A stretch of DNA of 64,000 bases from Synaphobranchus kaupii (lineage: Eukaryota; Chordata; Actinopteri; Anguilliformes; Synaphobranchidae). The stretch lies in contig CM056380.1 in NCBI GenBank assembly GCA_029718625.1, positions 45,731,049 to 45,795,048 of the forward strand, in the 5' to 3' direction. Of the stretch, positions 58,318-64,000 are shown in pieces. The notes under the pieces are model-generated. The model worked only from the letters and a program-made list of their open reading frames with translations, made no database searches and was not told the origin of the DNA. The first letter of the stretch is position 1. Each line of letters begins with the position of its first letter. Position numbers and translations under genes: made by a program.

Positions 58318-58595
58318 ATGACCTAAGCTCTAACTTATGCTGGAACAGTATGGAATACACGGTTGGCTAAATGGCTGTAAGTCGAGAAGGGTCTGACGTA
58401 TAAAACAAGCCTTAACCATCACTCTGCTGCCAGAAATACTAGACTAGATTTAGCTGTAAATTATGCTGGAACAGTATGGAATACACGGTTGGCTAAATGG
58501 CTGCAAGTCGTCAAGGGTCTGAGGTATCAATCGAACCTCAAACCATCACTCTGCTGCAACATATGCAGTAGATCTGGATGGATCACTTTAGTTTA
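58318..58595. repeat. Tandemly duplicated palindrome forward arm
   Basis: Two copies of about 120 bp (58323-58442 and 58443-58575), each with GGAACAGTATGGAATACACG, TTGGCTAAATGGCTG and ACCATCACTCTGCTGC. This is the same arm as at 37979 and 61600. Confidence 0.8.
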
Positions 58596-59209
58596 AGGGT
58601 TGATTAAAACCCCTTTTTTTTCTTTGTTTAAAAACAAAAACCACTGTGAATTAAATTAATGAAAATGTATTTGCAGACATTGATGATGAAAAGTGTGTTT
58701 TGGTGGAAAACAGCAAAATACATAAGTGAATTTTTTTTAAATTCTAAAATGTCATTTGTTTTCATTCAAATTGATGCAATATCATGTTTATTCAATAAAA
58801 ACAGTGAAATAAATGAATGACAATGCATTTGCAGATATTTCAGAAACAAAATCTATATCAAAATTGTGAATTGGATATAGTCCTGTCCTATGTACAAAAA
58901 ATTTGAAAAATAGAAAAATTCTAAATATTTTTTCTTTCAGATGTATGCAGAATCACGGTTAATCAACAACTACACTTTAATAAGTGAATGAAAATGTTTT
59001 TGCAGACATTTATGATGGATAAATGATTTGTGGAAAACAGCTAAATGCATGATCCTATAGGCTTATATCCAAAAACTGAAAATTTGTAAAAATTCTAAAT
59101 ATGTAATTTTTTCATTCATATTGATGCATTATCATGTTTATCCAACAACACCTCTGAAAGATATTAATCAAAATGTATTTGCAGACATTTCTGAAGGAAA
59201 GTCTGTATG

Positions 59210-59500
59210 ACATGACATCATTTTCCTATTGAACTCTATGGAAAAAGAAGTCAGGAGAAACCCTTAAAGTGATCCATCCATATCTACTGCATATCTGACA
59301 GCAGAGTTATGGTTTGAGGCTGGTTTGATACTGCAGACCCTTGATGACTTACTGCCATTTAGCCAACCATGGGTTCCATACTATTCCCGTGTAATTTACA
59401 GCTTAATCTAGTCCCACCCCCCAATTCCCATAGAGATCCATTCAAATGCAGAGAAGTTATAGTATCGCTTGTAAGAGTACCTGAAAATAAGATATCAAGA
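59210..59500. mobile_element. Palindromic repeat, reverse arm copy
   Basis: CCTATTGAACTCTATGG centre, then AAAGTGATCCATCCATATCT, CTGCATATCTGACAGCAG, TTGATGACTTACTGCC and CCCCAATTCCCATAGAGA. It is an unbroken version of the arm split at 38238/48455. Confidence 0.75.
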
Positions 59501-59589
59501 GTATTTATTTTTATATACTTTTATACCCAGTCATGATAGCATCACCTGTTTACCTGCAGAATATTCCAGTTGTTTTTTTAACTTCCCAG

Positions 59590-59820
59590 TCTTTTTTTTG
59601 CCCCTGTCCCAACTTTTTTGGAACGTGTTGCAGGCATCAAATTCGGAAGTAGCGTATATTTACAAAAATAAAGCTGATAAGGTAAAACATTAAATATCTT
59701 TTCTTTGTACTGTTTTCAATTAAATATACAGTATGTAAAAGAGAATTTACAAATCACTGCTTTCTGCTTTTATGTGCATTTTACATATTGTCCAAACTTT
59801 TTTGGAATTGGGGTTTGTAC
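59590..59820 (-). mobile_element. CCCCAATTCC-type DNA element end, reverse copy
   Basis: CCCAACTTTTTTGGAACGTG ... TTTTTTGGAATTGGGGTTTG. This is the reverse complement of 37768-37965, with the extra CCAAAAAAGTTGGGAC that is missing there. Confidence 0.75.
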
Positions 59821-60419
59821 ATTTTCATTCATATATTTCACTTGGGTTGGTGAATAAACCTGATATTACATTAATCTGACTGAAAAAAATACTTATTTAG
59901 AATAGTTTAAAATTTCAGTTTTCAGACATAAGCAATAGTCTTATGTATTTTGCAGTTTTCCACCAAAACACTTTTCATCATAAACACCTGCAAAAACATT
60001 TTCATTAATTTATTACATAGTGTTTGATTTAAAAAAAACATAATATTGCATCAATCTGAATGAAAGAAAATACATAATTACAATTTTTACAAATTTGGAC
60101 TATAGTCTTATGTTTTTTTGCTGTTTTCTAGTGATATAGTATTTGCTTCATAAATGTTGGAAAATACATTTTGATTCATATATTTCACTGGGGTTGGTGA
60201 ATAAACCTGATATCACATCAATCTGAATGTCGAAATGACAAATTCGATTTTTTTGTACAAATTATCTGTTCTTGGACATAAGCCTATAGTCTTATGTATT
60301 TTTCTGTTTTCCACCAAAACACTTTTCATCATAAACATCTGCAAATACATCTTCATGAATTCACAGTGTTTGGTGAAAAAACATGATCTTGCATCCATCT
60401 GAATGGAAAGAAAAACAGG

Positions 60420-60560
60420 TAAAACATATACAATATATTTTCTTTGTACTGTTTTCAATTAAATATACAATATTTGTAAAAGAGAATTTACAAATCACTC
60501 CTTTCTGCTTTCATGCACATTTTACATACTGTCCCAACGTTTTTGGAATTGGGGTTTGAG
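60420..60560 (-). mobile_element. CCCCAATTCC-type DNA element end, partial reverse copy
   Basis: Contains TTTCTTTGTACTGTTTTCAA, GAATTTACAAATCACTCC and GTTTTTGGAATTGGGGTTTG, embedded in the 175-bp array. Confidence 0.75.
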
Positions 60561-61426
60561 GGGACATTTTTTTAAAGAATTCTAAATATACTTTTTTTTT
60601 TCATTCAGATTGATACAATATCAGGTTTATTCAACAACCACAGTGAATATATATGAGTGAAAATGTACTTGCAGATATTTCTGAATGACTATATGACTTC
60701 AAAATGGTGAATTGGATCAGACTATAGTCTTATGTACAAAACTAGAAAAATACAAACATTCTAAAGGTTATTTTTTCTTTCAGATCAATGCCTAAACATG
60801 TTTATTCAACAACCACCATGAAACAAATGAATGACAATGAATTTGCAGATATTTCGGAAGCAAAGTCTATATGAATGCATGATGCTTGATACTATAGGCT
60901 TATATCCAAAAACTAAAAATTAGTAAAAATTCTAAATATGTGATTTTTTTTCATTCAGATTGATGCATTATCATGTTTATTCAACAAAATTTATTTGCAG
61001 ACATTTCTGAAGGAAAGTCTATATAACTTGAATATAGAAAGGTGGATAGCCTTATGCACAAGAAAAATCCAAAAAATTCTTAACGTGATCTTTTCATTCA
61101 GATGGATGCAAAATCATGTTTTTTTCCAACACAGTGAAATATATTAATGAAAAGTAATGTATTTATTAAAAAGTCAGGAGAAACAACACTTCAAGTGATC
61201 CATCCATATCTACTCCATATCTGGCAGCAGAGTGATGTTTTGAGGCTCGTTTGATACCGCAGACCCTCGATGACTTACAGCCATTTAATGTTTATGAGGC
61301 AAAGTGTATTTTGGTGGAAAACATGCCAATTTGTAAAAAGAAAAATCTAAATATGTCATTTTTTCATTCAGATTGATGCATTATCAGGTTTATTCAACAA
61401 CCACAGTGGAGTACAGTACCAGTCAA

Positions 61427-62690
61427 ACTTAAATAAAGTCCTAATATTTAATATTTGTTTGCATATCCTTTGCATGCCATGACTTCCTGATGTCTGTAAC
61501 CCAACAACATGAAAAGACTATTGATATCTTATTGTCTGGTACGCTTACAAGCGATACTATAACCTCTATATATTTGAATGGATCTCTATGGGAATTGGGG
61601 GGGTGGGTCTAGATTTAGCTCTAAATTACACTGGAACAGTATGGAACACATGGTTGGCTAAATGGCTGAAAGTCATCAAGAGTCTGATGTATCAAATGCG
61701 CCTCAAACCATCACTTTGCTGCCAGATATGAAGTAGATATGGATGGATCACTTTAAGGGTCCTATTGAACTCTGTAAAAAAAAGTCAGGAGAAACAACCC
61801 TTCAAGTGGTCCATCCATATCTACTGCATATCTGGCAACAGAGTGATGGTTTAAGGCTCATTTCATACCTCAGACCATTGATGACTTACATCCATTTAGC
61901 CAACCATGTGATCCATACTGTTCCAGCATAATTTTCAGCTTATGCCAAGCTCACACTTCACGACTTTTGCTGCGATTCTGATGTCAAAGATGAACTCCCG
62001 ACAAATTTTGCAGTCCTATGATAATCTTTAAAAAATCTGCAAAAAATCTTGCTTCTGTTGGCTGGAACGGTCCTTTGATGTGAAGTGGTCAGAGACGCGA
62101 TTATTTCTGTAGTGAACCAGTCTGGACCTTGTCGGGAGAGCCCAGAATCATTTCAAACTTTTGATTTTGTCGGGAGTCCTGGCTGACCTGCATTGACGCA
62201 TCGTTCTACTAGAATGTCAACAGCCAATGAACTAGCGCACAACAAACGCAATGAAAAAAACGTTTGAAATGATCCATACTTCCGTAGCCTTGGCAACTGT
62301 GCATGGAAATTTGACCTCTTGATTTAGTCCTGTAGAAATCGTGTGATGTGCGACCCTCGAGTAATTCTCTGTCCTCACTAAATCGCCTAGTGTGGGCTGT
62401 ATCACACAGCGATTTTTTAAAGACTGTCATTTGACAGTTGTTAGATGTGAGCTGCTCTCCTTGGATGGGATTTTGTAAAGATTTAAAAGTCGTATATTGT
62501 GATCTTGGCTTTAATCTACACCCCCCCCCCCCAATTCCCATAGAGATCCATTCAAATGCAGAGAGGTTATAGTATCGCTTGTAAGAGTACCAGAAAATAA
62601 GATATTTTGATGTTGTTGGCTTACAGGCATCAGGACGTCATGGCATGCAAAGGATATGCGACCAAATATTAAATATGACGACTGTATTTA
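61427..62690. mobile_element. Large palindromic repeat, nearly complete, interrupted by a MITE
   Basis: Forward arm 61427-61764; spacer with CCTATTGAACTCTGT and AAAGTCAGGAGAAAC; reverse arm 61797-61942 continued at 62511-62690. Matching pairs include CGCTTACAAGCGATACTATA against TATAGTATCGCTTGTAAG, and GCATATCCTTTGCATGCCAT against ATGGCATGCAAAGGATATGC. Arms are about 330 bp. No coding sequence. Confidence 0.82.
61943..62510. mobile_element. Harbinger-like MITE (568 bp) with TTA duplication
   Basis: Ends GCCAAGCTCACACTTC...ACGACTTTT on the left and the imperfect inverse on the right (AAAAGTCG...GTGATCTTGGC), 21 of 25 matching. It is flanked by TTA at 61940-61942 and 62511-62513. Excision on paper restores CAGCTTAATCTA, the sequence of undisturbed copies such as 59400. 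A three-base TTA duplication is the mark of PIF/Harbinger-type elements. Confidence 0.82.
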
Positions 62691-62907
62691 AGTTTCTGTT
62701 AATTTGACCAATACATTTTTTTCCCCTAAAATGGGGGGGGGGGGGGACTATGTATAAAATGGGCTACACGGGATATGGATGTAAAAACGTCATATTAAAG
62801 CTGAAAGTCTGCACTTTTCACTGTTCAATTTCAAATCCAATGTTCTGGAGTACAGAGCCAAAACTACAAAAATTGTGTCACTGCCCGAATACTTTCTGTC
62901 CCCACTG
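62691..62907 (+). mobile_element. Tc1/mariner-like element right-end fragment
   Basis: Contains TTAAAGCTGAAAGTCTGCAC, TTCAAATCCAATGTTCTGGA and ends TTGTGTCACTGCCCGAATAC ... CCCCACTG followed by TA (62908-62909). I recall this as a common fish Tc1-type end. A G14-type run interrupts it near 62735. The left end is missing. Confidence 0.6.
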
Positions 62908-64000
62908 TATGTCATTTCTTTATTCAGATTGATGCAATATCATTATCGAGACTTATGGCTTATGACCAAAAACTGGAATGTATGTATTTATATCTAAATA
63001 TATAATTATTTTCATTGAGATTGATGCAATATAGGTTTATTCAACAACCACAGTGAAATTTATGAATGAAAATGTATTTGCAGACATTTATGAGGAAAAG
63101 TGTAAACGTCTTGAAAATTGTGAATTGGATAAGACTATAGACCTATGTTCAGAAAATGAGAAAAATACAAAGGTGATTTTTTTCATTCAGATGTATTTAG
63201 AAACATGTTTATTCAACAACCATCGTGAAATAACAATCGTGAAAGTTTATTCAACAACCATCGTGAAATAACTGAAAATGTGATTGCAGACATTCATGAA
63301 GCAAATCCTATATCACTTGGAAACAGCAAAATACATAAGATAATAGGCTTATGTCCAAAAACTGACAATTTGTAAAAAGATAAATCAAAATATGTAATTT
63401 TTTCATTCAGATTGATGTATTATCAGGTTTATTCAACAACTACATTGAAATATGAATGAAAATGTATTTGCAGACATTTCTGAATCAAAGTCTAAACAAC
63501 TTGAAAATAGTGAATTGGATAAGACTATAGTCTTATGTTCAGAAAATGAGAAAAATACAAATATTCTAAAAGTGAATTTTTCTTTCGGATGTATGCAGAA
63601 ACATGTTTATTCAACAAGCACCATGAAATAAATGAATCAGAATGTATTTGCAGATATTTATGAAGCAAAGTCTATATCACTTGAAAATAGTGAATTGGAT
63701 AAGACTATATAGTCTAATGTACAAAAAATATTTTCAATATTTATTTTTTTCTTTCAAATGTATGCACAATCATGGTTATTCAACAACTAAACTTTAATAA
63801 GTGAATGAATATGTATTTGCAGACATTTATGATGAATAGTCTGGTTTTGTGGAAAACAGCAAAATACATAATACTATATACTGTAGGCTTATGTCCAAAC
63901 ATTTAAAATTTAAATTTCAAATGTTTTCAATCAGATTGATGCATTATCATGTTTATTCAACAACACCTGTGAAATATATGAATATTCGCAGACATTTCTG

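Larger units (their letters stand above)
58740..64000. repeat. Satellite-like repeat of about 175 bp, both orientations, continues past window
   Basis: The core word GATTGATGCATTATCATG plus TTTATTCAACAACCACAGTG, then ATTTGCAGACATTTCTGAA, recurs at about 58771, 58941, 59120, 60605, 60781, 60955, 61098, 61369, 63019, 63187, 63408, 63595, 63757 and 63930, mostly 162-187 bp apart. It is in reverse orientation at about 59830-60410. Two types alternate: A (ATTGATGCATTATCA) and B (ATGTATGCAGAAACATG). The region is very AT-rich and non-coding. Confidence 0.85.

Overview
The window is ray-finned fish (almost certainly teleost) nuclear DNA. Single-copy coding sequence is sparse and split into short GT-AG exons. 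The rest is introns and intergenic DNA full of CA/GT and CT microsatellites, minisatellites and fish-type transposons (Sleeping Beauty-like Tc1, RTE-like and L2-like LINEs, a solo LTR, several MITEs and foldback elements). The species cannot be told from the sequence.

Only one host gene is recognisable. It is the 3' part of camkmt (calmodulin-lysine N-methyltransferase, class I SAM-dependent), on the + strand. Seven exons (86-140, 3401-3464, 10824-10890, 13460-13534, 20423-20486, 22893-23024, 30663-30776) join in perfect phase into 189 codons. These run from the SAM-binding ELGGG motif to a TGA stop, followed by a 3' UTR of about 1.1 kb with AATAAA at 31847. The upstream exons lie outside the window. 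The introns hold a broken RTE-like LINE (4.3-7.6 kb), five minisatellites, long dinucleotide tracts, a retroposed mRNA 3' end with target-site duplication (30.1-30.36 kb), a GC-rich island (14.6-14.95 kb), and several low-repeat blocks with homeobox/Sox/POU-like motifs that could be conserved regulatory elements.

From 31.9 kb to the end no host gene is recognisable. A 46-bp minisatellite of about 34 copies (32.08-33.66 kb) is split by a nearly intact Sleeping Beauty-type element (33666-35290). Its 340-codon transposase frame is broken only by stops at codons 6 and 158. The interval 37.97-48.65 kb reads as one palindromic repeat split by about 10.2 kb of nested insertions. These include an L2-like LINE, a 1095-bp solo LTR with 5-bp duplication, a hAT-like relic, a foldback element, a second L2-like LINE carrying a 536-bp TA-flanked MITE, and a third LINE fragment.

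The interval 50.4-58.2 kb holds a minisatellite, CA and TTA tracts, a 1.1-kb element with inverted repeats of about 250 bp, a 714-bp MITE between two tRNA-derived SINE-like copies, and a chain of hairpins beside a Tc1/mariner fragment. From 58.7 kb to the window end an AT-rich repeat of about 175 bp recurs in both orientations with alternating variants. It is mixed with palindromic repeats, one of them interrupted by a 568-bp Harbinger-like MITE (61943-62510). The array continues beyond the window.
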